Assembly (NCBI GenBank): GCA_938075675.1
Contig: CALJHE010000014.1
Span: 1 to 64,000, forward strand
DNA length: 64,000 nt
Origin: Candidatus Poseidoniaceae archaeon
Lineage (GTDB): Archaea; Thermoplasmatota; Poseidoniia; Poseidoniales; Poseidoniaceae
Direction of reading: 5' to 3'
In this document: in pieces, positions 42,234 through 51,662 of the stretch
Numbering within the stretch: position 1 is the stretch's first letter
Layout: each line of letters opens with the position of its first letter
Notes under the pieces: generated by a model
The model's database searches: none
Told to the model about the DNA's origin: nothing
What the model saw: only the letters and a program-made list of their open reading frames with translations
Program-made: the position numbers and the translations under genes

Positions 42234-43436
42234 ATGGCAGCAGGTTGGGCAAGATTTGCACACCGCTTCGGCACATACTATCGTAGTTCTGAATTCTGGA
42301 CTCCCCCTCGATTAAAAACAAGGGAATGGATGTTTATTCCATTTGGTGGTGCACCGCCAATTCGTCACAAAGGATTCAGCGACATGAATGCAGTGCGTCA
42401 ATTCATTACGGAACGTTCAATGCATTCCTGCTTCTATTCAACTGCCTACTGGGAGCGTCCTTTTGAAATGAAAATGTCTGACAAGAACTGGCTTGGTGCT
42501 GACCTCATTTTTGATTTAGATGGAGATCACCTACCCGGTGTTACAGACCGTGATTTCCCTGGCATGATACAAGTTATTCAAGAACAGGCATGGTCGCTTT
42601 GGAATGATTTCTTAGAGCCCGAATTTGGCTTTGATGAAAAGTACCTACAGGTGACATTTTCGGGGCATAGAGGATTCCACCTGCATTATCGTGACCCCTC
42701 ACTGTTCCACCTTGATTCTGAGGCTCGTAGAGAAATGGTTTCCTATATCCGAGGTGAAGGAGTAGATGTCAAGGGCGGATTAGCGCGTTATCACGACTTG
42801 ACATCGGACGGTTGGACTCGACGCATACGCGAAGGAATGGGCGACATGATCGATAAACTTCGCATGATTGCTCGTAAAGAGCAGGGATTCAGTGGAGAAC
42901 TTGAATCCTTACACCAAGGACTCCTCTCGCAATCGCAACGTGAAGGTAGAACATCCACGAAGGGCAAGGGCTCGATTCAGAGTTTAGCTCAAGTTGTCAA
43001 CCATGATGCACGTGCTGAACGGTTACGAAACGGCAGTTTCGGTGTACTTGAAAAATATGAAGGTTTGTTCTTGGATTTGTTAAAGACTGATTCATCTGTA
43101 GTTCTGGGTTCAGCTGGTGAGACAGATGAGGTCGTAACTATCGATGTTCGTCGACAAATACGCTGGCCAACTTCTCTTCACGGAAAATCGGGAATGCGAG
43201 TGAGTGAATTCCCGCTTGAGCGACTTGACCCAGACGGTTCAAACAGATATTCTGCTTTGCATGAAGCATTGGCACTCAGCACACAAGACATGCTTGAAGT
43301 CGAAATGGTCGTGGATGATTCAATATGCCAATTTGGCGACCAAGTATTCGATAAACAGACTGGCGAACGGTTTGAGATTCATGAAGCAGGGGCAACTTTC
43401 TTGATTTTGAAAGGATGGGCCAAGATTGTTTCCTGA
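42234..43436 (+). CDS. priS: DNA primase small (catalytic) subunit PriS
   Basis: Catalytic subunit of the archaeal/eukaryotic-type primase that starts DNA synthesis. The catalytic metal motif is LIFDLDGDH, followed by the conserved VTFSGHRGFHLHY (nucleotide-binding histidine and serine) and the DVKGGLARYHDLTSDGW region. ATG 42234 (MAAGWARF) is preceded by GGGGT; ATG 42222 and GTG upstream are possible. At 400 residues it is at the upper end of archaeal PriS sizes. The large subunit PriL is not in the window. Confidence 0.93.
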   Translation: MAAGWARFAHRFGTYYRSSEFWTPPRLKTREWMFIPFGGAPPIRHKGFSDMNAVRQFITERSMHSCFYSTAYWERPFEMKMSDKNWLGADLIFDLDGDHLPGVTDRDFPGMIQVIQEQAWSLWNDFLEPEFGFDEKYLQVTFSGHRGFHLHYRDPSLFHLDSEARREMVSYIRGEGVDVKGGLARYHDLTSDGWTRRIREGMGDMIDKLRMIARKEQGFSGELESLHQGLLSQSQREGRTSTKGKGSIQSLAQVVNHDARAERLRNGSFGVLEKYEGLFLDLLKTDSSVVLGSAGETDEVVTIDVRRQIRWPTSLHGKSGMRVSEFPLERLDPDGSNRYSALHEALALSTQDMLEVEMVVDDSICQFGDQVFDKQTGERFEIHEAGATFLILKGWAKIVS

Positions 43437-43531
43437 ATCTGGTGCTGAGGTACGAACTCAGGTCGACTTGTGCAGATTAAGTGGTAAGGTTCAAGACTCC
43501 ACCCGCATCCAACGGGTTAGAGGTGAACCGG

Positions 43532-44494
43532 ATGGGTCTACGCAAAGGCAAGAAAAAAAATGCTCAAAACCCACCAACGCCGGCTCTACCATTGCCTCCA
43601 CTCCCCGGTATGCCATTACCTCCAGGTGGAATGCCTCTCCCAGATGCCCCCGTACCCCAGCCACTTCCTGAAGCCCCAATCCCTGCTCCACTCCCTGCAG
43701 CACCTATGCCGGAGCCAGCATCGGTTCAACCCGCCCAATCTTCATCCAGCGAATATGGGGATATGTGGGCAAAGCGCTCAGATAAACCGCTCCAACAGAT
43801 TTACGGTCACATTGACCGACTCAGCAAGAAAGATACTGGATCTCTTTTAGATCGCTATGCAGACCGTTTCGGTCACTCTCTCGACCGAGAGATTGTTGTC
43901 TTGCGTAAGAAAGACCGTGAAGCGAAATTGTCTGAAATCCGCGACGCTCCTGTAGTGGAACTGATTGAAGAAGACGAAGACGACCTTCTCACTCAACTTT
44001 CGGCAATCGAAGATGAGTTGCGCACACTCCGCCCAGAATATCAAGCTGCAAAGGCTTCGGGCGATTCTGCCATTCTCTCTCAACTACGTCCGATTCTTGA
44101 ATCTCTCATGACCGAACGTAAAACCCTCAAAAGCATGATTGAAGGTACGGACTCTGCTCCAACTGTCGCTCAAGAAGCCGATGTGCAAGAAGAGTCTGGT
44201 GAAGATGTTTTCATCAACTTCGTAGCTATTGTCGATGACTTGCTCGGCTCTGCTCTACCAGATGAAATTGTATCTGACTTCATTGCGAGCGCTGATTTTG
44301 CGATTTACCAACAAGTTGGCGAAGACCCAGCCGCTGCTGACGACAACCTTCGTTCGCAATTTGTTTCAATTGTCGATGCTCAACTTGGTAACATGGAGCA
44401 AGATTCAATCAATTCGTTTGTTGCATCGCCTGAATTTGAAGTTTACAGTTCAGTTGCAACTCTCTATCAGTCGGGTACCGGCGATGAACAGTAA
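43532..44494 (+). CDS. Uncharacterised Pro-rich protein with duplicated C-terminal helical unit
   Basis: 320-residue soluble protein. Residues 1-25 are basic (MGLRKGKKKNAQN), then a ~60-residue proline/methionine-rich stretch (PLPPLPGMPLPPGGMPLP), a charged helical centre (DREIVVLRKKDREAKL ... EDELRTL) and two copies of a ~40-residue unit 47 residues apart: FINFVAIVDDLLG starting near residue 227, and SQFVSIVDAQLG near 275, each closing with an F-x-V/I-Y helix. No known family. ATG 43532 follows AGGTGA. It precedes a membrane protein by 12 bases; the two are probably made together. Confidence 0.65.
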   Translation: MGLRKGKKKNAQNPPTPALPLPPLPGMPLPPGGMPLPDAPVPQPLPEAPIPAPLPAAPMPEPASVQPAQSSSSEYGDMWAKRSDKPLQQIYGHIDRLSKKDTGSLLDRYADRFGHSLDREIVVLRKKDREAKLSEIRDAPVVELIEEDEDDLLTQLSAIEDELRTLRPEYQAAKASGDSAILSQLRPILESLMTERKTLKSMIEGTDSAPTVAQEADVQEESGEDVFINFVAIVDDLLGSALPDEIVSDFIASADFAIYQQVGEDPAAADDNLRSQFVSIVDAQLGNMEQDSINSFVASPEFEVYSSVATLYQSGTGDEQ

Positions 44495-44506
44495 GGATGT
44501 GAAAAA

Positions 44507-45454
44507 ATGGGATTACTCGATAAGGCAGGCGATGTTGGTTCAGCTAAGAAACCAGTGGCAAAAGCAGTACCAAAAGCAAAGCCAGTGGCAAAGGCAGTAC
44601 CTAAAGCAAAGGCAGTCGCTAAGGCCAAGGCTGTAACCCCAGCCCCTGTTGCAACTCAAGTGGCTGCTCCTGCTGCAGTGGTTGTCGAAAAAGCTCGGCC
44701 ACAAGGTTTGCCTGAGAATTTTGAGATTGCTTCCGCAAACGCTCGACGAATCGCTTGGTTTACGAATTTCGTGGTGAATCTCGGCCCAATTTTCGCATTC
44801 TTGTTTTCTGTAACTATTCTTGATGCATTCACGACCATTTTCGCGCTTGTTGCACTCATTGCTTTGCTGCTCAACTTGATTGTCGTCCCAGTCATGTCCG
44901 GTCGCACACTCGGTAACTTCGTGTCTCGTACGAAAAACGTCAACTCCTCTGGAAACAAGCCAATCTTCTTGCATGCTCTTCTCGTATATTCAACCGGGAT
45001 CTTTGCATTGATGGGTCTCATATTCCTCATGGTCAATGTGCAGACGGTAATGAATTCTAAAGGTTCAGAACAGATCTGGGCATCGATTTGGTCCATTCTT
45101 GGCGTTGTATTCATAGTACTCTTTTTCGTAAATATGACGTTCAAAAACAGCAGTGCACTCAAACAAGGATTGTACGATACACTTTTTGGTGCTTATCTCG
45201 TAAAGCACGTCCCTGTAGCTGGTGAGGAATCATCTGGAATTATTGCTAAACTCGAAAGTATGGGTACATACGGCGACCGATATTCAAAGCGTCAAGCAGA
45301 GAAGAAAGTCAAGCGAGAAGAGAAGGCAAAGGCCGCTGAGGAAGAACAAGCCCTTCTCGCAGAATCTGCTGGTACGGGAGATGAAGAATCTGATGTCAAA
45401 TCAGATGAATCTGCTTCCAAGTCTGATTCAGAACCGGAAGACAAATCTGAGTGA
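44507..45454 (+). CDS. Four-helix membrane protein with Lys/Ala-rich repeat and acidic tail
   Basis: 315 residues. The N-terminus has a Lys/Ala/Val/Pro low-complexity repeat (KPVAKAVPKA units) for about 45 residues. Four hydrophobic segments follow between about residues 80 and 220, with VMSGRTLGNFVSRTKNVN between the second and third, reminiscent of the RDD family signature loop but lacking proof. The C-terminus is a coiled, charged region (AEKKVKREEKAKAAEEE) and an acidic tail. Function unknown. ATG 44507 is 12 bases after the previous gene. Confidence 0.65.
   Translation: MGLLDKAGDVGSAKKPVAKAVPKAKPVAKAVPKAKAVAKAKAVTPAPVATQVAAPAAVVVEKARPQGLPENFEIASANARRIAWFTNFVVNLGPIFAFLFSVTILDAFTTIFALVALIALLLNLIVVPVMSGRTLGNFVSRTKNVNSSGNKPIFLHALLVYSTGIFALMGLIFLMVNVQTVMNSKGSEQIWASIWSILGVVFIVLFFVNMTFKNSSALKQGLYDTLFGAYLVKHVPVAGEESSGIIAKLESMGTYGDRYSKRQAEKKVKREEKAKAAEEEQALLAESAGTGDEESDVKSDESASKSDSEPEDKSE
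44552..44611 (+). repeat. Two 30-base in-frame direct repeats
   Basis: Bases 44552-44581 and 44582-44611 are near-identical 30-base units differing at two positions, each encoding PVAKAVPKAK, with a diverged partial third unit after them. They build the low-complexity N-terminus of the membrane protein and are likely to vary in copy number by slippage. Confidence 0.7.
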
Positions 45455-45469
45455 ATTGTCGGTGTTTGA

Positions 45470-46468
45470 ATGACTTTCCGCGAATGGAAATGGTTACGTA
45501 CTCTGCTTTGGCTAAGTCTATTCGTTGCTTCAACAGTGCTACTTGTAACGGCAGATTTGGGCATTTTTTGGTTCTGGACAGTTCTCGTTTTGAGTGGCGT
45601 TTGCTTGTATAATTCTTACCTTGAATTTATGGTGACTGCTATTTTCATCAGCCCACTGAAGCCCAAAAAATCGGCAATTGGGGAACAATGGAGTTCACAT
45701 TATGGTTTTCATAAAGACATAAAAACTCACATCCAAGTTCACTCAACGAACCCAGTTCAACCACTGGTTATCTTTGTTCATGGTTGGCGCAGTACATCCG
45801 CATCCGTTTCCGACCGCGCAATGTGGTTTGTAGAGAAGAATTGGAATGCAATGCTACTCGAATTACCAGGTCATGGCCAATCCTCACCAATTCATCGATG
45901 GAATGCAATTACCTCAGCAGAGCATGTTGAGTACCATCTTCGAAATCTCTCTGAATACATTTCAGTTTCCAATGACACTCCGATATTCCTTTACGGCCAC
46001 AGTATGGGTGGTTACTTGTGTTCACGCATTTCAAGTCAACAATCCAAGCCACTCGGCTTCAACATCACAGGTGTTGTTTTGGAATCTCCACTCATGCTGT
46101 ACTCGTACATCTTAGAAGAGATATGCCACAAATTCCGCATTCCACAATTTTTGCGTCCTATGCACCTCAGACGGTTGTATAGGGATGTGAAAATGATGCA
46201 CCCTGAGATTGAACCTTCGGATTCGCTAAAACAGTTTGATGTCCCTCAGTGGGGGCTACCCGATGCACCAACATTGTGCCTTCAATCAATGAACGACAAT
46301 CGCCTCGGGAGGGCACATTACGATGCACTTGTGTTGCACGGGGGCAAGGAACACCATCTCACCCACCATCTTATCGAAAGTCTACCGCATTCTGGTGCTC
46401 GAACCAATGAAGACCGAGAACAACTGTTAAGCGACTGGCTGAACAATTTCGATTCACTCTTGCTCTGA
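45470..46468 (+). CDS. Membrane-anchored alpha/beta hydrolase
   Basis: 332 residues with two N-terminal hydrophobic segments (LLWLSLFVASTVLLVTA and FWFWTVLVLSGVCLYN), then a complete alpha/beta-hydrolase domain. The nucleophile elbow is GHSMGG with Ser as nucleophile; the oxyanion region is FVHGWR. The acid and histidine are probably near the C-terminus (QSMNDNRLG and one of the His in GGKEHHLTHH). Substrate is unknown: lipase, esterase and acylglycerol hydrolase are all possible. It overlaps the convergent CNNM-type gene by 15 bases. Confidence 0.8.
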   Translation: MTFREWKWLRTLLWLSLFVASTVLLVTADLGIFWFWTVLVLSGVCLYNSYLEFMVTAIFISPLKPKKSAIGEQWSSHYGFHKDIKTHIQVHSTNPVQPLVIFVHGWRSTSASVSDRAMWFVEKNWNAMLLELPGHGQSSPIHRWNAITSAEHVEYHLRNLSEYISVSNDTPIFLYGHSMGGYLCSRISSQQSKPLGFNITGVVLESPLMLYSYILEEICHKFRIPQFLRPMHLRRLYRDVKMMHPEIEPSDSLKQFDVPQWGLPDAPTLCLQSMNDNRLGRAHYDALVLHGGKEHHLTHHLIESLPHSGARTNEDREQLLSDWLNNFDSLLL

Positions 46469-47488
46469 GTGATCTGCCTTCTCGCGTGCCAATTTCCGCA
46501 TGTCGTCAACAACATCCAGTTCGTCCACAATTTCTTCACCGAGGAGTGTTTCAAGAACATCTTCCATGGTAACAATTCCTGCAGTCCCGCCAAATTCATC
46601 ACGGACGAGGGCGAACTGTTGTCGTTCCTCAAGGAACATTTCGAGTGCTTCATCGACGTTAGCAGTCGTTTTCAGAGAGATTACAGGCTTCTTGAATTCA
46701 CTCATTGGCGAGTCCCACTCATCACGGCTTGCTGCCATCAATATCTCAGAGCGAATGACGATACCGGACGAGTCATCAATTGTATCGTCAAAAACAGGAA
46801 TCCTCGAAACTCGGATTATTTTATGCTCATCAAGGATTTCTTTTACGGTGCTGGTTGATTGGAAGGAAGTCATAACGACCCGGGGGGTCATGATGTCAAC
46901 GACTTTGATGTCTCGAAGTTTCAAAAGGTTGTGAATAACCTTTTCTTCATCTTCCTCAATAATTCCTTCCTCACCGCCCAAATCAGCAAGAGCGGCTACA
47001 TCATCACGAGTGACAAGTGTGTGGTCGCCTTTAGGCAAAATCGCCTTGAGCATCTGAATTGGAATGATGAGTACGATAAGCAAACGAACGATTATTGCTA
47101 GCAGTTTGCCGGTTAACGGTGCGAGCTGTTTCCAATATGCCGTTCCGAGAGTCTTTGGAATAATTTCGGAAAGAAACAAAACAGCAATAGTAAGGATGAT
47201 TGAAGCGATGGTCAATGCACCTTCACCCCAAATCGATTGGACTTCTGAACCGACACCTGCAGCACCCATCGTGTGTGCAATTGTGTTGAGCGTCAAGATC
47301 GCCGTGAGGGGTTTTACTGCATCGTCTTCTTTGAGGTTCGACCATACTACTCCATTTTTATCGCCATCCTTTTCGAGGACTGCGATGTATGTATGCGGGA
47401 TTGAGAGAACCACTGCTTCAAGGATTGAACACAGGAAGGAGACTCCGAGTGCTATTGATGCGTAAACGATGAGAGTGGTCATTGCCAT
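46454..47488 (-). CDS. CNNM/CorC (hemolysin C-like) DUF21-CBS membrane protein
   Basis: 344 residues: an N-terminal DUF21 domain with about three to four membrane helices (residues 1-135, including SFLCSILEAVVLSIP and AVLFLSEIIPKTLG), then a tandem CBS pair (IMTPRVVMTSFQ ... RIPVFDDTIDD; FALVRDEFGGTAGIVTMEDVLE). Archaeal and bacterial members export Mg2+ or Co2+ with ATP-Mg sensing by the CBS pair. The terminal FAD-binding-like transporter-associated domain of CorC is absent. It is divergent from metG with a 161-base gap in which I saw nothing definite. Confidence 0.88.
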   Translation of the reverse strand: MAMTTLIVYASIALGVSFLCSILEAVVLSIPHTYIAVLEKDGDKNGVVWSNLKEDDAVKPLTAILTLNTIAHTMGAAGVGSEVQSIWGEGALTIASIILTIAVLFLSEIIPKTLGTAYWKQLAPLTGKLLAIIVRLLIVLIIPIQMLKAILPKGDHTLVTRDDVAALADLGGEEGIIEEDEEKVIHNLLKLRDIKVVDIMTPRVVMTSFQSTSTVKEILDEHKIIRVSRIPVFDDTIDDSSGIVIRSEILMAASRDEWDSPMSEFKKPVISLKTTANVDEALEMFLEERQQFALVRDEFGGTAGIVTMEDVLETLLGEEIVDELDVVDDMRKLAREKADHSEQE

Positions 47489-47649
47489 TTGGGGTCTGTG
47501 CTCCTAGCGGGTGCCTATCTCAAGCACAGGCAAGGGGTTATTGAAATGTACCATGTGCGAACCTGTTGAGAGTGTAAACGCATTTCTGCGAACATAGATA
47601 GGGGTGAAAGTCAAGAGCAATGTGTTGTTCCGAAGGGTTGAGGGGCATT

Positions 47650-49935
47650 ATGTCGGGTGAACACGTACTGATTTGTGTGGCTTGGCCGTATGCAAATGGC
47701 CCCCTACATCTTGGGCATGTTGCAGGGTGCTACCTTCCCCCTGATATTCAATCTCGATTTGAACGTGCACGAGGTAATCGCGTGCTCATGGTATCTGGCT
47801 CTGATGAGCATGGGACGCCAATTACGGTTTCTGCAGAACAGGACGGAATCACACCCCAAGATGTGGTCGATAAATATCATGCCATCAATTCGAAAGCACT
47901 GCTTGAACTTGGCTGCACATGGGAACCTAATGTTGACCCACGGGGCATTGAATATGGCGGGGCTTTGTTTAACAGAACATCTGATCCTCGACATAAAAAA
48001 ATGGTTCAAGATAATTTCATCCAATTGATGGATGCCGGACTGTTTGAAACCAAAACCATGAAACAATTCTATGAGAAAAATCCGGATGGAGCCACGGGCG
48101 GACGATTTCTACCCGACCGTTACATCGAAGGAACCTGCCCCTCATGCAACGAAGAGGGTGCCCGCGGCGACCAATGCGATGCTTGCGGCGCTACATATGA
48201 AGCAATTGAATTGAAGAATCCTGTATCAAAAATGAATCCGGAAGCAGATATCGAAATTCGCGATACCGATCACATGTTCTACCGTCTCGATTTCTTTCAA
48301 GAGGTGCTTGAACAACACGCAAATGAGCAGCACTCTGTATGGAAGTCAAACGTGCGAGCAATGACCAAACAATGGCTCGATATGGGGCTACGTCCTCGAG
48401 CAGTAACCCGCGATTTGTCGTGGGGCATCCCACTCCCGCTTGAAGACGCAGAATGGGAAGGAAAGTGCGTGTATGTTTGGTTTGAAGCTGTTCAAGGGTA
48501 CTCGACATGCGCTCGTATTTGGGCTCAAGATTTTGCTACAGAACATGAACTAGGTTCAGATGCGTGGAGAAAATGGTGGTGTGTAGATGAAAATGGTGAA
48601 TCACCTCGGCACCTCTACTTCCTCGGAAAAGACAACATTCCTTTCCACACCGTCATATGGCCTGCACTGATCATGGGTCTCAACCATGCTAAGAATGGAA
48701 AAACGTTGAACGATGCCGCTCAACTTCCTGGCCCTGGTGATTTGGCACTGGAATCAAATGTCCCTGCAATGGAATATCTGATGCTTGCCGGCGGTCAGTT
48801 TTCAAAATCCCGCAAGCATGCAGTTTGGCTCCCATCGTTCTTGGATAGGTTTGACCCGGACACACTTCGATACTATCTCGGCATTAATATGCCGGAAAAC
48901 CATGATACAGATTTTAACTGGCCTGACTTTGTCGAAAAAATCAACAGTGAACTTATTGCAGCCTACGGTAATTTTGTACACCGCGTTCTTACTCTGGGTG
49001 CACGTCTTGAAATGACTGCTCAAGGCCCATTTTCTCCATTCGATGACCTCTCTACCACCTACGATGTGCAGGAGAAATTAGAATCGCTGCACGAACAAAT
49101 CACCGAATCTCTTCACAGACATAGGTACAAAGAAGCATTGCGATTTGCAATGAACGCAGCTCAAACCGGTAACCAAATGCTTCAATCTGCCACTCCATGG
49201 AAATATTTGACAACGGAAGGTAATGAAGAGTACATTGCTTTGCGAAATACTTCCCTATCCCGACTGGCCTTTGGATGGCGGATTTCCCGTTACTTGGCAA
49301 TCGTCATGCAACCCTTCTTGCCGTTCAGTTCAGCTAAACTCTGGAAGGCACTCGGACAAGAAGGGGAAGTTACTGACGTTCACTGGGACTCAGCGATTGA
49401 CTGGTCAGTTCCAATGTCATGGACTAATGCAACCCCTGAGCCGTTGTTTAAGCGGCTAGATTTGGAAGAAATACTGGCTTCCGAACAATCTCTCGCCGAT
49501 TCAAAAGAATCGGCAGAACAGCCCGGCCACAGCGTGAAAGGTGGCAAAAAATCGAAAAAGAAACCCAAAGGGGAGAACGATATGACAGATGCACCAGAAG
49601 GAACCACATACCTCAATTTTGAAACATTCATGGAAGTCGACCTACGCGTAGGAAAGATTTCGGCAGTTGAAGATCACCCAAACGCTGACAGACTTTTTGT
49701 CGTGACTCTTGAAGACGGTACTGAAGAAGGCCGAACGATTTGCGCTGGCCTCAAAGAGTTCTATACTCCTGAGCAAATGGTTGGTAAAACTGTTGTTTTT
49801 GTTGCTAACCTCAAACCAAGACCACTCCGAGGTGTGACCTCCGAAGGAATGATGTTGGCAGCAGACGATGGCGAAGGCAATGTCAAACTCGTTACCGTAG
49901 ATGGCGAAATTTCAACTGGATCCCAAGTACGCTAA
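47650..49935 (+). CDS. metG: Methionyl-tRNA synthetase with C-terminal tRNA-binding domain
   Basis: Class I synthetase of 761 residues. The HIGH-like motif is GPLHLGH, the zinc knuckle is CPSCNEEGARGDQCDACG, and the KMSKS-like loop reads GGQFSKSRKH. Residues about 650-761 form an EMAPII/Arc1p-like OB domain (VDLRVGKISAVEDHPNADRL), joined by a Lys-rich linker (KGGKKSKKKPKG). In many archaea this domain is a separate protein, so a fused form is a useful note. ATG 47650 is preceded by GAGGGG; the in-frame 47620 extension has no family similarity. Confidence 0.95.
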   Translation: MSGEHVLICVAWPYANGPLHLGHVAGCYLPPDIQSRFERARGNRVLMVSGSDEHGTPITVSAEQDGITPQDVVDKYHAINSKALLELGCTWEPNVDPRGIEYGGALFNRTSDPRHKKMVQDNFIQLMDAGLFETKTMKQFYEKNPDGATGGRFLPDRYIEGTCPSCNEEGARGDQCDACGATYEAIELKNPVSKMNPEADIEIRDTDHMFYRLDFFQEVLEQHANEQHSVWKSNVRAMTKQWLDMGLRPRAVTRDLSWGIPLPLEDAEWEGKCVYVWFEAVQGYSTCARIWAQDFATEHELGSDAWRKWWCVDENGESPRHLYFLGKDNIPFHTVIWPALIMGLNHAKNGKTLNDAAQLPGPGDLALESNVPAMEYLMLAGGQFSKSRKHAVWLPSFLDRFDPDTLRYYLGINMPENHDTDFNWPDFVEKINSELIAAYGNFVHRVLTLGARLEMTAQGPFSPFDDLSTTYDVQEKLESLHEQITESLHRHRYKEALRFAMNAAQTGNQMLQSATPWKYLTTEGNEEYIALRNTSLSRLAFGWRISRYLAIVMQPFLPFSSAKLWKALGQEGEVTDVHWDSAIDWSVPMSWTNATPEPLFKRLDLEEILASEQSLADSKESAEQPGHSVKGGKKSKKKPKGENDMTDAPEGTTYLNFETFMEVDLRVGKISAVEDHPNADRLFVVTLEDGTEEGRTICAGLKEFYTPEQMVGKTVVFVANLKPRPLRGVTSEGMMLAADDGEGNVKLVTVDGEISTGSQVR

Positions 49936-50565
49936 TCAATTGGACATCCGTTCGTGAACGGCATGCATGATGCCTCGTGACACTTCACTGCACTTTGATC
50001 GTAGCAGCGGGCATTGAATTCTCATTTCTTCGCCCATCTCTAAGGGTAACGACTGCAGATTGATTTCGACATTGAACAAAGCACCTTTGACAGCAGCACT
50101 CGCCAACAATGATGCAACGCCGACATCTGATACTGCGTTAGCATTGCCATTTCTTGCAAGTGCTTCTTGACATGACAACAATTCCATTCCGAGAAGTACA
50201 GTTTCATACGGTATTTGTGCAGCGAGAAGGGTGTTGTTTCGTATAGCTTCCCGGCGCTCATTTTTTTCGTTTTCCGTTGATTTGGCCATTCGGAAAGACC
50301 CCATCACGCCATCGAACGCTTCACTGTCAAGTTGTGCTAATTCTCCGGCTCGGTGAAAAATTTTGTCCACAATGAGTTGAGCGTCTTGTGCAGCCACCCA
50401 ACCTTCGTTCCATTTCTCGTTTCCAAGTGTAAGATGAGCCACCATTTGCGTCAACGCAGATGACTGACCCAGAGCGACTGCAGCGGCAGTTCCCCCGCCT
50501 GGTGTTGGTTCATTCGATGCCAAAGCTTCTTGGAAATCCCGTAAACTCATGTCCATCCAGTTCAT
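49936..50565 (-). CDS. Formimidoyltetrahydrofolate cyclodeaminase (FTCD C-domain type)
   Basis: 209-residue homologue of the cyclodeaminase half of human FTCD, which converts 5-formimino-THF to 5,10-methenyl-THF and ammonia. The motifs PTPGGGTAAAVALGQS and, later, DVGVASLLASAAVKGALFN are characteristic. ATG 50565 overlaps the upstream formiminotransferase stop (ATGA), reproducing the order of the fused eukaryotic enzyme as two separate genes. The family also includes serine-cycle methenyl-THF cyclohydrolases (FchA); the neighbour makes cyclodeaminase more likely. Confidence 0.88.
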   Translation of the reverse strand: MNWMDMSLRDFQEALASNEPTPGGGTAAAVALGQSSALTQMVAHLTLGNEKWNEGWVAAQDAQLIVDKIFHRAGELAQLDSEAFDGVMGSFRMAKSTENEKNERREAIRNNTLLAAQIPYETVLLGMELLSCQEALARNGNANAVSDVGVASLLASAAVKGALFNVEINLQSLPLEMGEEMRIQCPLLRSKCSEVSRGIMHAVHERMSN

Positions 50566-51608
50566 TGTGCCACCGCCTTTGAAACAGCCCATTCAATGAT
50601 ACGTTCATTGGCAATGAATTCGTCAAGTTGACTTAATCCTAAACCTTCAATCGCAGCCTTGACCAATTCTTCATCGTCGCTTACACCTTCAGGCGCATAC
50701 CATCGTCCTGATTCCAGCATTGCTTGCAACGGAACAAGCCCCACCAATTCACTGCCTGGAGCTTGGATGCCATGATCGCTAGCCAAAGTTTTGCATGCTT
50801 CATAGGCCACATGCATCGGGCATTTCTCAACATCACGTAGGTTCATTGACACTTGACTAATACCGTGTGATTCGAGTGTGACACCCATTCCTTGAACCAG
50901 AGTTAACATCCCGGGTACACGCATTTTACGACCATCGATGTTCTTAATGAGTCTGCCAGAACTGCGTACAAGCGAACCAATTTTTTTAGCGACCGACGCA
51001 TCCTTCTCATCTATATTGACGTTGTATGCCACCAAGATTCCTCGTGAACCAATTGTAATTGCCCCTGATTTCGATATTCGTTCATTCCACTCTTTTGGTC
51101 CAAAATCAGGATACCTCGTCGAATCGAGATGATCTGTTTGCCCATCGCTCATTCGAGCCTGTAAGCCTTCATATTGTCCCTTTCGAATCGTTGATAGCAA
51201 TTTTTTGTCATCATGCAACGCTGCTTCTCCATACAAATAAGTCGGGACATTGCACTTTTCAGCCACTTTTTCTGCTAGGCGCATTGCCATTGATGAACAT
51301 TGCTCCATGGTGACTCCGCGCAGAGGTATAAACGGACACACATCGACTGAACCTAAACGGGGATGCTCACCGTGATGTAGGCGCATGTCAATTTCGTCAA
51401 TTGCTTTAGAAATGAGAATGAACGCAGCCTTTTCGACAGATTCTGGTCTGCCTGCGATTGTGATTACGGTTCGGTTGTAGTCCGCGTCAGGCTCGATTCC
51501 AAGTACAGCACACCCCGGAATCCCAGCAATTGAGTCGGTAATGCGTTCGATTTTCTCGATGTCACGGCCCTCGGAGATGTTTGGCACACACTCGACAATG
51601 GATTCCAT
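50562..51608 (-). CDS. Glutamate formimidoyltransferase
   Basis: 348-residue homologue of the N-terminal half of FTCD, transferring the formimino group from formiminoglutamate (end of histidine degradation) to tetrahydrofolate. The start ESIVECVPNISEGRD is the family hallmark, with the catalytic-region histidine in HHGEHPRLGSVD and VPTYLYGEAA. Together with the next gene it captures the one-carbon unit from histidine. hutU and hutH are 7-10 kb away, on the other strand. Confidence 0.92.
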   Translation of the reverse strand: MESIVECVPNISEGRDIEKIERITDSIAGIPGCAVLGIEPDADYNRTVITIAGRPESVEKAAFILISKAIDEIDMRLHHGEHPRLGSVDVCPFIPLRGVTMEQCSSMAMRLAEKVAEKCNVPTYLYGEAALHDDKKLLSTIRKGQYEGLQARMSDGQTDHLDSTRYPDFGPKEWNERISKSGAITIGSRGILVAYNVNIDEKDASVAKKIGSLVRSSGRLIKNIDGRKMRVPGMLTLVQGMGVTLESHGISQVSMNLRDVEKCPMHVAYEACKTLASDHGIQAPGSELVGLVPLQAMLESGRWYAPEGVSDDEELVKAAIEGLGLSQLDEFIANERIIEWAVSKAVAQ

Positions 51609-51662
51609 GCTTGCCTGCCTGCACCGGAGGACTTTGAATGTTAACGCTCATACACACGTATT

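Noticed and set aside
44552-44650. Possible CRISPR-like repeat array
   Set aside because: The units are direct, contiguous, in frame and without spacers; they encode KPVAKAVPKA repeats.
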